Under the pieces are notes generated by a model. The model saw only the letters and a list, made by a program, of their open reading frames with translations. It searched no databases and was not told the DNA's origin. Below, in pieces: positions 1 through 11,535 of a stretch of DNA of 64,000 nt (position 1 is its first letter; each line of letters starts with the position of its first letter). A program made the position numbers and the translations under genes. Source of the stretch: Desmodus rotundus (Eukaryota > Chordata > Mammalia > Chiroptera > Phyllostomidae); assembly GCF_022682495.2 (NCBI RefSeq), contig NC_071399.1, positions 12,133,342 to 12,197,341 on the forward strand. Reading direction: 5' to 3'.

Positions 1-2850
1 TTTAAAGGTACGTATATTTTGTACATCATGGTCCCAATTCAATCCATGTAACTCATCCAGTGTCAGCCAAAGAAGTACTGATCTGCTCCAACACTGGAAG
101 AAAACCCGACCTTGTTTTACTAAGAGATAGTTTGTCCCTTACGTGGTGACTGCTAACCCTGGGACTTTCAATGGGGAAACTTGTCCTTGGCCTTCTGTGC
201 TACCTGTGCTAACCCAACCCCTGGATAAGACACAGTGCCTTCGTAATATTTGCCATTCACCTCTATCATTTAGTATCATGCTAGTATCATTAGTATCATG
301 AGTTTGGGAGGAGCTAATTCTGTTTTCTGTTTGAATGTAGTATTTGCCTTCCACTTTGAAGTGGGTTTGCCAAACTCGTTGACATATTTGTGAAGCTTAC
401 TTGTTTTCCTCTAAGGAGTATAGTCTTAAATATATTTGTATTTTGCCCTCTTCTCCATGTTTAGCAACAAAACTAATTAATTTTATACTAGAAGGTATCA
501 TTTTGTGCTTGTTCAGGTTCACCAGAGGGGGTCATTGAACTTTTTCTTTTGATGACGTGAAAGCTTCCATGGCTTTCTGCCACCCTTTGACAGTGTCCAT
601 AATAAATATTTGTGCTGGGACTACAGTGATGGGGTCGCCAGCCTAACGAAGGAGTTTCCAGATATTCTCTAATATCTTCCTTATTTACTTCTGCTCTTTA
701 GCTACCTAAATCAGCCTTCGGATTCATTTGTCCCAACACACACTGGTTGATAGTCTATATTCATGCTGGGGTGTCGTGTTCTCTTCTTACACTTATAACT
801 TGGAATTAGATGTTTGTTATTTTATTCTTTAATACAGCATTCTTGGACAGTGCATCCATTTTTGTGATTGGTTATAAAAAGAAATGCAATCATCAAAGAA
901 GAGAAAACTCCACACACATTTCTCTGGCCCATCCTGTCCCACTGAACTTCACCGGTGATAAAACAAATGAAATTCTCCACATTTTCAACACTCTTACAAG
1001 TCTGTGCCTATGGGATCAGGGAAGTTGTTTGGATTAGATAACTTGCCGAGATTATTTTATGCTATGGTTCTGCTATCACCTCCCCCAAATGAGGCAAGTG
1101 GTAACCTCAGGTGTCACAGGATAGTCCAGAACCTGGGACTCGTGTTCTTGCTATGTGGCCACCCTGTCCCCTGGTAAATACCCCGTGCTGCTGTCGCAGA
1201 GGAACGGACAGCAAGGCCAAAGTGGGCTTCTGGCAGGAACTAGTGCAACTATTTCATTCTGCACAGAAGGAGAGAGAGACCTGGGTTATTTAAACCCAGG
1301 CCATCACACTGGTTAGTGGGGGAGCTAAGGGAGAAAACACAAGCTGGAAGTCATGATTTCCCCACTACTTTTCTCCAAGCAAGCCCCGTGCCCTTGTCCG
1401 TATGCAAAGGAGGGCAGCTCTGTGGACTTCCCCCGGTTGGCCAGATGTCTCGACTTCAGGAAAGAAGGTAGACGTCAGGCGACATCCGTCACTAATGCAT
1501 CACTGCTTGTGCAATGAAGGTGACAAGTGTCCAGTGGGTCAAGGTGGAAGCGGTTGGCAGGAGCGCAGTACCTGCCTTGAGCATGCTTCACCACTGGGCA
1601 AATACAGGATTTCAGTACTGAGGACAACTTGTCCTTTGACCCCAGATTTCAAACAGAGATAGGAGTGCAGATGTGGGTGGAGAAACAAACAGGACGGTGA
1701 CTAGGCACTGGTCAAAACCTCTCGTCAACAAGAGCAATGTGTCCTAGGTCTGCACGAGCCTAAAAGATTAAGTACACGGGGTACAGTATTAGAAAAGACA
1801 ATTTTTCTGACATTGCTTCATCCATCTCTAATATCCTGCCTAATTTTCTCCCTAGGAGATTTAAAAAGATGGCTTCTTAATGGTCAGGAAAGATTAGGTT
1901 AGGTGTCTATGGTAAGGTGAGGTTAAAGGGAGTGCAATACGAAAGGCAAAGCTCTAAACAGAAGTCAGCGGAAAATAAAACAAGGCCAAATTGTCTGACC
2001 GTGTGTCCCAGCTGGCTGCCCTGTGCTCAGTGACATCAGGGGGTGTGTGCAGGGGTGCGGCTGGGGAGCTGCAATCATCGCTTTCTCTCTGGTGTTGACT
2101 GACGTAGGTGTCAAAAACCAGTTGACGAGCTCACTGTGTTAGGCAATTTTTGTGATAACTTAGTTCAAGCTTCGGCTCTTAGGCAAACCCCTACGTGAAA
2201 AACAGGCCGCAGGTGACCACTAGCTGGTGCGCTCCCTGTGCCATGCACACCGCCACCCTGCAGGCGGCTAGGACGGGGTGGTGCAGGGTCCTGCGTGCTT
2301 TCTCACTCCGACCTCCTCCATTCAGACAAGTTCTCTGCTTTACACTGTGAACCACAGCTTGATGTGACACTGAAAATAAATGTTGGGCTAATGTTAAATA
2401 ATGCCGTTAGGGAAATATATGAGGCTAAACAACTTCCTTTACATTAAATCTTAATAGTGGTACCCTGGCTTTGTGGGCTCAGAAGGCGCCGCTACGGCGC
2501 CTGTGCAAGGGGTTGGGGTATCGAAATTCTGGTTGGTCCGCTGAGGCCCTGCAGTCAGGTGTAGAAATCACTTCAAGAACATTGTGTTTTTACACCTGTC
2601 CAGGACAAAGGCAAATCTTTCCAGAAAGAACAGAAGGTACATCCACAAGCAATTTTTTTCCTTTGAGAACAAATGAAATGTTACTGAATAAAAAAAAGGT
2701 AATGCTATGCAACTTCGAAGTGCAGCTGATTTTATATCTGGCACTTAATAAAAATCTGACTTTGTAATAAAGGAATAATGAGTTGTAGGGGCTTTGAGCT
2801 TTTTTCAATAAGTGTGAGGCCTTATAATTCTTTGAAAATTTTCTCATTTT
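1..2850. other. Intergenic DNA, no gene recognised
   Basis: No ORF here has a recognisable domain, codon pattern or exon context, and I recognise no repeat family. The only small-scale structure I see is three copies of the 9-mer TAGTATCAT at 271-279, 282-290 and 291-299. This stretch lies 35-37 kb upstream of the MTMR7 start and may contain regulatory DNA that cannot be judged by eye. Confidence 0.5.
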
Positions 2851-3300
2851 GTTTTTTAATTACGGTTGGCATTCAATATTATTTTGTATTAGATCCAGGT
2901 ATACAGCATAGTGGTTAGACAATCATATACTTTACAATACTTCTTGTACCTGCCTGGCCCCATACACAGTTATTACAATATTACTGATTATATTCCCCAG
3001 GCTGTACTTTACATCTTCAGAACTATTTTGTACTTCTGAAACCCTTCATCTTTCTCACCCAGTCCCCCACCGCCCCTCCCCTCTGTCAACCATCGGTCTA
3101 CTTTTTGTATCTGTGGGTCTGTTTCTGTTTTGTTTGTTTGGTTATTTTGTTCTTGAGATCCCACGTGTACATAGAATATGTGGTATTTGTCTTTCTCTGA
3201 TGACTGACTTAATGTTTTGAAAATTCTCTTAATGAGGTGGTGTTGATCATCATCCCATCCACGGAGAATTACAGGCCTTTTTAAATACCATACGAGCAAA
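2850..3300 (-). mobile_element. L1 (LINE-1) 3' UTR fragment, antisense
   Basis: The + strand reads like the reverse complement of a mammalian L1M 3' UTR. It has the 'ATCCAGGTATACAGCATAGTGG' type block, then 'CCCCAGGCTGTACTTTACATC' and 'CTGTTTTGTTTGTTTGGTTA' near 3120-3145, and ends with the 'GTGGTATTTGTCTTTCTCTG' motif near 3180. It is diverged and has no intact ORF. The subfamily cannot be fixed by eye. Confidence 0.75.
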
Positions 3301-3869
3301 TAAAACATACACAGTCTACTTTCCAAGTGTTTTCAATTGAAGGTAATCAACCCAATGTATAGGAAAAACTCAGCTATGAAACTCGACAGGCAACCTAGTG
3401 ATAATACAGCAAGATTGCATTCCTGATCCTCCTGATTTCAAACACAATAGCTGATTTTATATAAATAACATTTTATTTTTTCTCTTCCTTCATAACCCTT
3501 AAAGAAAACAGATATAGTCAACTTTACTTCCACTCAAATTATTAAGACTAAACACAGGATTCTTTTTTTTTTCAGTTTTATGTATTCAATAGAAAACCAG
3601 AAACAATGCAAAGGTTGTCCATGAAGCCTGAGGCCGTTAAATAAGGGATATTCTCAAATGAGACATTAAAATAGTAAAAGGTAAAAGTCAGCGCTGTGCC
3701 AAGTTTTTGGTAGAATTCATTAAGGATACAAATGAAAAGAATGTCACTGGATTTAGCTGAAAGATAAACTGTACCAAGCTTTTCCTAGAACACATTTGCA
3801 AACCACTATTCCACTTGATTTTTGAGCTCATGTGGATTACAGAGCAAACGAAATCCATGTGTTTCTTTA

Positions 3870-5020
3870 AAAAAATAAATTTATTGGAGTGGTATTGGTT
3901 AATAAGATCATAGAGGTTTCAAATGTACATTGCTATCATACGTCATCTGTGTACGGCATTGCGTGCCCACCACCCAAAGTCACATCATCTTCCGTCACCA
4001 TGCCCTTGAACCCACCCCCTTTGGCTGTGTCTATGAGTTTCAGTTTTATATCCCACATATGAGTGATATCTTATGGTTCTTGGCTTCTTACGACTGACTT
4101 ATTTTTGCCTAATATTCTCAAAGTCTACTCTTGGTGCCGCAAATGGCAGTATTTCATCTTTTCTATGGCTGAGTAGTATTCTACAGTCTCTATGAACCAC
4201 ATCTTCTTCATCCAATCCTCTATCAAAGGACCCTCTGGTGGTCTCCACACAGCACCCAGAATAGTGCTGCAGTGAAGAAGAGGGGGTGCGGGGTCATATG
4301 GTAACTGTTCTTAATTTTTTGAAGACCCACCATATTGTTTTCCATAGTGTCTGTACCGGTTTACATTCCCAGCAGCAGTCAACAAGGGTTCCTTTTTTTT
4401 CCACAACCTCTCCAACATTGGTTATTACCTGTCTTGTTGATAATGGCCATTCGAATAGGTGTGAGGTGGTATCTCATTGTAGTTTTGATTTGCATTTCCT
4501 TAATAGCTGGAGAGGTTGAACATGGTTTCATATATCTGTTGGCCATTTGTTTGTCTTCTTGGGAGAGGTATCTGTTCAGGTCCTCTGCTTATATTTTAAT
4601 GGGATTGTTTGTTTGGTGTTGAGTTTTATGAGTTCCTTATATAGTTTGTATATTAACCCCTTGTTGGAGTTGTTCTTTGCCAACCATCTCCCATTCAGTT
4701 GGTTGCATTTTTGTTTGGTTGGTGGTTTCTTTTGCTGTGCAGAAGCTTTTTTACAGCCCCATTCATTTATTTTTACCTGTACTTCCCTTGTCTTTGGGGT
4801 CAAATGCTTAAAATCTGCTCTAAGACCAAGTTCCATAAGTTTAGTGCCTATGTTTTCTTCCTTGTAGTTTATGGTTTCAGATCTTATATTTAGGTCTTTG
4901 ATCCATTTTGAATTAACTTTTGTACATGGGGAGAAACTGTAATGTAGTTTCATTCTTTTGCATGTGGTTTTCCAATTTTCCCGGCACTGAAATCCATGGG
5001 TCTCAGTCATTTATACTCAA
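3870..5020 (-). mobile_element. L1 ORF2 C-terminus and 3' part, antisense
   Basis: The reverse complement encodes the C-terminal part of L1 ORF2p. A 144-codon open frame at 4576-5010 (-) contains the family-typical WIKDLNIR and EENIG motifs. Downstream, still on the minus strand, is the hallmark non-coding-like block whose + strand reads 'AGGTGTGAGGTGGTATCTCA' (about 4458-4477). It is followed by the 'ATGGCTGAGTAGTATTCTAC' block (about 4164-4183) and the 3' end near 3870. The element is 5' truncated. The surviving open frame suggests it is younger than the other L1 pieces here, but it is not a functional element. Confidence 0.85.
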
Positions 5021-6160
5021 TTCATCCAAATGTCATTGCAGGAGCTTCTTGAAGTCTGAGCAGTTTCTAAACTATGTTTATCCTTATGAGATAGAACTCA
5101 AAGAAAGAATTGGATCGTACTTAACCATGTAATTATTTTTAAACTATCTGAGGAATTCCACTGAGCTTGTGCGGCTTTACACACATCATTCTGCTATCTC
5201 TTGGAAATGGACAAGCAGTACAGAAGGTTTAGCCAAATAAATCCTCACTCTTCCTTCTTCCCATTGCCTTTGTGCTTCCATTGTTTTTCGAAGGAAACGG
5301 AAGGAATGTGGCCTGCAAAGAGACATCTGTTCTCTCCTCAAGGAACATAATGTATTCAATTACTTTTCTCTCTAATTCTTCATGCAACAATGATGCTGTT
5401 GGCTATGGAATTAAATGGTTCTCATTTCTAGTTATTTGTTAGGTTTTTATTTAGTGAATTTTGGTCAGAGTTTGGTCACTGTTTATAACTGCTGAAAGTG
5501 TTAGCTCTGTGAGGATAGAGTCTGTGGTCTTCAGCCTTCATTCCCACATGGAGCACGGTACGTGGCACAAAAGACATGGCTGGTCCTGCCCGGGTGACTG
5601 GGACTCTGTCCTTTGTTCCTTGCTCCTCAAACCCCTACAATTAATTCATTTTAAGTAGCTCTGCTTGGGGGTAACATAGAGGTATAACAGTGAATTCGAT
5701 ATTGGGTTTTGCAGGAGATTTCAAGTATTTTAACTGTTCAGGTCATTGCATCATCAAGAATTCTTCAGGCGGCCTTTCAAAGTTGTTTTATAATCAAGCT
5801 GAGATTCAGGAGAGTTACCAGCAAAAAAAAAAAAAAAATTCCACTGGATATTTTTACTGTGGCATCAGTAAACAACATTCCATGCTAACTCGAGAGAAGG
5901 TTCTCCCTCAAAGACAGCGCTTCTAGGACTAGAGGCTTTTCTGTCACTTCTTCACCCACCTGGGGGTGGCTGGAGTTTAGCCCCAATTCAAGCAGCAGTG
6001 TGTGGACCTGTTGGCAAGGGCCTCTTCTGATATATATTTCCTACTTGGTCTCTTTTCTACATTAAGTTTATTCCACAGGTGACCCCCAAATTATTTTCTA
6101 GTTCCTTCTAAAAGATATTTTGTCATTAAATCCTTTCCTCTCAGTAGGGCTTACCTGGTG
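5021..6160. other. Unique intergenic DNA
   Basis: I see no gene or recognisable repeat. A 16-base A run lies at 5823-5838. Short ORFs at 5461-5658 and 5690-5926 have no protein-like features and are treated as chance. Confidence 0.4.
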
Positions 6161-6164
6161 AGGT

Positions 6165-6375
6165 ATAGAAAACAACAAAGTATTTAAGGTCAGACAGACT
6201 TGGGTTCCAAAATGAACTGTGTTAACTGGGTGAATGGCTCAACCTCTCTGAAATTCAGTTTGGTTATTTCAAATGCAACTATGTTAGCCAGATTGAAGAC
6301 TGTAACAAGAATTAAACGAAGAAGCATACTCAGTTCCTGACACATAATTGATTCTCATAACTATTAATTTTATCC
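6165..6375 (+). repeat. MIR SINE, + orientation
   Basis: The order of motifs matches the MIR consensus. A 'GGTCAGACAGACTTGGGTTC' tRNA-like segment (6189-6208) is followed by 'CAACCTCTCTGAAATTCAGTTT', a 'GTAACAAGAATTAAACGA' segment and the 'AGTTCCTGACACATA' end, as in 'cagtgcctggcacatag' of MIR. It is old and diverged. Confidence 0.7.
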
Positions 6376-7261
6376 TTTTTGCTCAACAGGCTGAAGAACT
6401 TCCTATCTACTACGCCATCACATTTATTGCTTCTGAATATACTCATCGGGTATCTACTATGAACTAGACCGTCTGTTAGCTAACTTGAGCACTGAAGTGA
6501 AGGAAGGGGCCATGACCATGTTCTCCTGGGGTTTCAGATCTAATGGGAGAGCGACATTAAACACTCACATAAATGAATATGTGTATGCGTTACAACATGC
6601 TATGAAGGAAAAGGAGGATACCGTCGGCCCTTTTACTGCCAGCCACCCTCTCCTGGTCTTCTGGCTTGTTTCTAGGCAAATGCTAGGATTCATAACACCT
6701 GACAGATATTCGTGGTCTTAGCTGCAGACACCTGTCATGCTTTCAAATCATACTTAAGGTTTATGAAGTAGGGAGAAATCAATACTTGTGTTTCTCAGAC
6801 ATATAAAAACAGGAACCTCTATACAGTTTTCACAGTGGCTGTAGCTTTTCACATTCCCAGCAGCAGTGCACAAGGGTGCTTCGAAATTCTGTTGACAGTG
6901 ATTTAGATTCAGAAACAATGTAATGAGCGATGAGTAGGGGCCCAGACCAGGTCACATGGCATAAATTAGCTATAGCATAGCTGACTCACGATTGTTAACA
7001 GTGCTGAACTGAATTCTTGACCGTGCAAACCAGAAAGGAGAAGGTGAGACTATTTTCCCTCTGATATAGGGCTGGTCCCAGGCCACATTTAAAAGCAGGC
7101 GGGTGTGACTGGTGTTGCTTGGTCCCTCTCCTCCTCCCACTAGAGCCAAGCCAAGAGCCAAGGTGCTCTCTGAAAGCTATGCATTAGAACCTGCTTAACC
7201 CGATTAATGTTCTGACATTGGAAGGGTGGGAAATTTTATTTCGAGTTAAAAAAATAAAATT
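6376..7261. other. Unique intergenic DNA with a small L1 scrap
   Basis: About 6825-6885 resembles the antisense L1 segment 'ttttccatagtggctgtaccaatttacattcccaccaacagtg' and is probably a short L1 fragment. The rest shows no gene or repeat that I can name. Confidence 0.4.
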
Positions 7262-7474
7262 AGCCCTGCCTGCTGCGGCGCAGTGGATTGAGCGCCAGAC
7301 TGAATCAAAGAGTCCTCCTTCAATTCCCAGTTGGGGCACATGCCTGGGTTGCAGGCCAGGTGCCCAGTAGGGGGCACACGAGAGACAAGCACACATTGAT
7401 GCTTCTCTCCCTCCCTTTCTCTCTCCTTTCCCCTCTCTAAAAAATAAAATAAAATCTTTAAAAAAATAAAATAA
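7262..7474 (+). mobile_element. VES SINE (bat tRNA-derived SINE), first of a tandem pair
   Basis: The element starts AGCCCTGCCTGCTGCGGCGC and carries a pol III A-box-like 'GGCGCAGTGGATTGAGCGCC'. A B-box-like 'CTTCAATTCCCAGTTGGGGC' follows, then the VES body 'GGCCAGGTGCCCAGTAGGGG'. It has a CT-rich stretch and an A-rich 3' tail with AATAAA-type units. This family is typical of microbats. Its tail runs directly into a second VES copy. Confidence 0.9.
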
Positions 7475-7690
7475 GCCCTGGCTGGGTGGCTGTGTTGGTT
7501 AGAACATCGGCCTGATATGCCAAGGTTGCGGGTTCAATCCCCAGTCAGGGCACATGTAAGAACCAACAAATAAATGTATAAAAGAGTGGAACAACATTTC
7601 AATGTTTCTCTCTCTCTCCCACCCTCTCTCTCTCTCTAATGTCAATTTTAAAAAATTAAAAAGTAAAATAAAATAATATTTAAAAAGTAA
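7475..7690 (+). mobile_element. VES-type SINE, second of a tandem pair
   Basis: It starts GCCCTGGCTGGGTGGCTGTG immediately after the A-rich tail of the preceding SINE. A B-box-like 'GCGGGTTCAATCCCCAGTCA' lies near 7528-7547, followed by 'TTTCAATGTTTCTCTCTCTC' and an A-rich tail. The body lacks the middle duplicated part of the first copy, so it is a different VES subtype. Insertion into the A tail of an existing SINE is the simplest explanation of the tandem arrangement. Confidence 0.88.
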
Positions 7691-8290
7691 AAAAATATAG
7701 AAATGCAAAAAGTTCCAAATTTTTATCATATTGACATATATCCTTCTTATATATTTGCATATCCTCCTTTTTTGCATAAATGTAATGCACACTATCTGGC
7801 CCCGTGATTTTGTTGTTTTATTAACTGATAGGCATTTTTCCTTTTGCTACTTTGCATCTTTAACCATCACATTTAATGACAGCTGGTATTTTACTGGATG
7901 GATGCATGTCTTGAGGTCATTAACCCCTCTACTTGTGCTGGAAAATCAGAGTGCATGCAACGTTTTTTGTTATTTCAAGTAACACCATGAAAAACTTCTT
8001 CCTGTGTATCGTCTTTTTTCTTCCTGAAGATGATGCCCTTGCAGCTCCCAAAAGGGAGAGCTTTGGGTAAAAGGTGTGGAAAACATGTGTGCCAAGCTGT
8101 TTGACAAAAAGACTGAATCCCTCTATATATTCCAGGTCCAAGTCCTTCACTGGACATGCGATTTGCAACTATGTTCTTCCAGTTGGTAATTTCTATTTTT
8201 CACGTTTTTAACAGTGTCTTCCACAGAGAAAAAGTTCTAAATCCAACTTGTCAATATTCCTTTTATCAATTATTCACGTATTATCAAGTT
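7691..8290. other. AT-rich DNA, possibly degraded L1
   Basis: The stretch is AT-rich. Parts such as 'GCTGGTATTTTACTGGATGG' near 7881-7900 are reminiscent of antisense L1M sequence, but I cannot assign it firmly. No gene is visible. Confidence 0.35.
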
Positions 8291-9595
8291 TAGAACTCTT
8301 TGTCTTTACTCCTAAAAACAGTATCTTATTTTTTTTCTAGGAATTTTATAATTTTATGCCCGATGTTCAATTCCATGCTCTATATTGAGTTCAATTTTCT
8401 ATAAGGTGTGTGGTTTAGGCTACAGTATTTGTTTCTTTCTTTCTTTCTTTTTTTTTGGATATGGGTGTCCAATTGCTCCAGCAGTGTTTATCAAAAAGGC
8501 TATAACCCCTCCATTGAATTGCTTTTGCTCCTTTGTAAAAATAATTGAATCCATACTTTTATGGCACTATTTCTGGGTCTCTATTCTGCTCCACCGATCA
8601 ATGTGGGGGTGCTTCAGCCAGTGCCACAGTCTTGGGTACTGTAACTATGTAATGAGTCTTAATTATGGGAACAGTGATCCCTTCCAATGTATTCTTCTTT
8701 CTCAAAATTCTGTTGGTTATTCTAGGGCTTTTCTCTTTCTATATAAATTTTGGAATAGCTTGCTTATGTCCATGAACAACAGGGCTGAGATTTTGACAGG
8801 AAGTGTGTTAAACATATAGGTCTATTTAAAAAGAATTGATATGTCTTTATTATGACGAGTCTTCTGTCCATGAACAGAGTATGTCTCTCCAACTTTTGTT
8901 ACCTAGATCTAGCACATGTTTGGCTAGATTTATACTTAAGTATTTTATTTTCTTTAGAGCAATTGTAAATGGTATTGCATTTTTATTTGGTTTCACTTGT
9001 TTATTGCCAGTATGATAGAGAAATTTAATTAATTTCCGTGTGTTGATTTGTATCATGTGACCCTACTGAATTCACTTGTAGGTTGTAAGGTCTTTTTTTT
9101 TTTGTAGATTCCTAGGTATTTTCTATGTAAATAATCCCATTGTCTGCAAATAGAGACTAATGTCTCTATTTGATATGATTACAAGACTTTTTCTTCTTTA
9201 GCCTGTTGGTGTAGTGGGTTACATGGTTTGATTTTTAAGTATTGAACCAGCTTTGTAAAGCTGGAATTAATTCTACTTTGTCATTGTGTATTATTATTTT
9301 TATACATTGCTGGGTTACTAACATTTTGTTGAGAATTTTTGCATCTAAGATGGTGAGACCTATTGGTCTGTAGTTGTGTGTGTGTGTGTGTGTGGTCTTT
9401 GGTTTCAGTGTCAGGGTAATCACTGCCTTGTAAAAGGAACTGGAAAGCATTCCCTCCTCTTTATGAAAAAGATTGCATGAAATCAGTGTTAATTATTTGA
9501 ATGTTTGTAAAAATTTCCTGTGAAAACATCTGGGCCTGGGTAGGTCTTTCTTAAGTGATCAGTTCCACCTTGTCCGGGTTTTGGTAGTTTGCGGT
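8290..9595 (-). mobile_element. L1 ORF2 internal region, antisense
   Basis: The + strand carries several reverse-complement L1 ORF2 landmarks. These are 'GTTTATCAAAAAGGCTATAA', 'TGGGTCTCTATTCTGCTCCA', 'CTTGGGTACTGTAACTATGT', 'AAATTTTGGAATAGCTTGCT' and 'TTTCTGTGAAAACATCTGGG'-like sequence near 9520. The fragment lacks both ends of the element and its frames are broken. A (TG)n run at about 9375-9393 sits inside it. Confidence 0.8.
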
Positions 9596-10200
9596 GTGCA
9601 GAAAAGGGGGGAAGGAAAAAGTACCTCGGTGAAGGCAATACGGTGGGCACACTACACCTGGACGCCCACCCAAGCTCGACTCTCCCTGAGAGATGGCGCT
9701 GGCCCTTTCCTTACTCACAGAACTTGCAACTCGCAGACTTTCAGAGGGATCCGCTTGGGGCTTAGGGTTTGCTTATTTTTCTTTCAGCAGCTCACCACCA
9801 GTGTCGCAGCAGTACCCGCCCCACGGCATATGAAAATGTCGTCGCGCATGTGCGCGGTCACCCAGTGACAGGACACCCGAGCTTTCGGTGCACGATGGGC
9901 AAACCGAATGCCTTAGAAACAAATGAATGCCCTAAAAAGCAACTCTAAAACATGCTCTTTGTGTTCAGTTCGAGAATATTGATTACAAAAGGAAAGAAAA
10001 AGGATGACATTTATTTCTCAGAGAAGGGATCCAAATGCTAACAGAAGTGGTGTTGATTACGGGGTGGAGCAGGTCCCGGTCCTTCCCCGTCTTCCTTTCC
10101 GCACGGCCAGTGCGCCGTGGCCCATAGTGTCTTAGCGCCGGGCCCTGGGAAGCTGGAGGCCTTTCCAAGGTTTCCAGCCTCTGCCAGGGCAGCTCTTACT
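9580..10200. other. CpG-bearing non-repeat patch, nature unknown
   Basis: Unlike its AT-rich surroundings this patch contains many CpGs, for example 'GTCGTCGCGCATGTGCGCGG' at 9839-9858 and several between 10070 and 10145. On the minus strand a CpG-rich part (10160 to 10050) is followed by an AATAAA at about 10015, which could be the tail of a decayed retrocopy. I recognise no protein in any frame, and I see no clear poly(A) or target duplication. It could equally be a small orphan CpG island. Confidence 0.4.
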
Positions 10201-11345
10201 CCATGAACAGAGTTAGTCCCTCAGACCTTGGGCTTTTTCATCAGATAGTCGACAAGGCTGCGATTTGCGGCTCACAAAGGGTTCTGTCTTTTCCAAAGGC
10301 AGTCCTGTTGACTTAGAACGTAGTCTTCTCATGTGGGGTTTTCACGTTTATCATTTAACAAATGTCAACAGCGTGCGCACCCCCCTTGAGGAATAGATCG
10401 GAACATCTACATTCATGAGGAATGGATTTTGTGGCGGCTGCTGGAAGAACACAAAACCTGAACTTGTCAACCAAATCTCCAGGCCTAGTTACGAGTAGTC
10501 GTTAGACCATCAAATAACCAAGGGCCCTGCTTGTCACAAATGCCAGCCAGGAACATCAGAAAGTTATTCTGACACACATAACAACCATCTACCCATGTCC
10601 TGTTCTCAGCCAGAATGCCTTGAACAATAGAATCTAACTTTCATAAGTCACCAAGTGGAGGTTTTTTGAATAGATTTGTCTTTTAGTTTTAGAAGAATAA
10701 GCCCCTGATGAGTTTTGTAACTCCCCCAAAGCTGCATGTTATAGGTATTTGGTCAGCATTTGAAAACTACCAGACTCTTAAAGTATGTATTTTATTCACA
10801 TTTCTGCTGGTTTTTCAAAAGCTATATGAGAATTAAGAGTACTGAAATCAGAGACCCACCTCTAAGACTTTTACTCAATCTTTTGTTCTTTCCTGGACAG
10901 ATTACATTGGTATTGTTTTTCACAATGAAAGTGAAAATGATGAGACACATGTCCTTTAATTTTACAAATATATTTTATTGTCAAATAAACTTACAAGTTC
11001 AAGTGTTCAAAATGTGAAGGGGTGATGACCTGAAAAAGCTGAATGCATTTCATCCATAGTCTTGCAGAGCATGACAATTTGGAAGAGGCATTATGGATGA
11101 AAACCCCGTAATTCCACCTGCTTAAGCCTCAAACTGCCCAGCAATCCCTGCTTCTCCCCCTATGAAGACCGGAGGCTTATTTCAGGTTGTCATTCTTCCC
11201 TGCACTCCTGAACATCCCACAAGCCTGCTCTTCTGTCCCCATTCCTGCGCCATTGTATCCCGTTCTGCAGTGCAGTTGGGTCTGCAGGGGGAGGACCCCT
11301 CTGACTCCCCCAGTTAGAGAACACACCCAGAGCAGAGGCTTTATC
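10200..11345. other. Unique intergenic DNA
   Basis: No gene, RNA or repeat is recognised. The short ORFs (for example 10760-11017) have no protein-like pattern. Confidence 0.4.
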
Positions 11346-11349
11346 TTCC

Positions 11350-11535
11350 CTCAGATCAGTGTGTCCCGAACTTCTCTGAGTGTCACAATGGCAGAGGCAC
11401 TTGTGAAAAATACCGATCCCAACCTGTGTCTCTGAGGAGTCTAATCCAACAGGCTTTGGGTGGGACCCAAGGATTTCTCCTTTTAGTAAGTTACCAGAAT
11501 GTTGTTCCCATCAGGGCAGTTTGGGAAATGGTGAA
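11350..11535 (-). mobile_element. hAT-Charlie MITE-like remnant (MER5/MER20 type)
   Basis: The segment 'TGAGGAGTCTAATCCAACAG', then 'GGGTGGGACCCAAGGATTTC' and 'TTTTAGTAAGTTACCAGAAT', is the antisense face of the MER20/MER5 consensus (gaatctgcattttagcaagttcccag...). The left end keeps a trace of the terminal 'CTTCTCTGAG...' motif. It is non-autonomous and old, and strand and subfamily are uncertain. Confidence 0.5.

Noticed and set aside
4286..5132. Overlapping hydrophobic + strand ORFs of 64-106 codons
   Set aside because: They are the antisense of L1 ORF2 sequence. The minus-strand frame carries the recognisable L1 motifs, so the + strand frames are shadows.
7262..7560. tRNA-like A and B boxes suggesting tRNA genes
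   Set aside because: The boxes belong to tRNA-derived VES SINEs. There is no cloverleaf with an acceptor stem, and an A-rich SINE tail follows.
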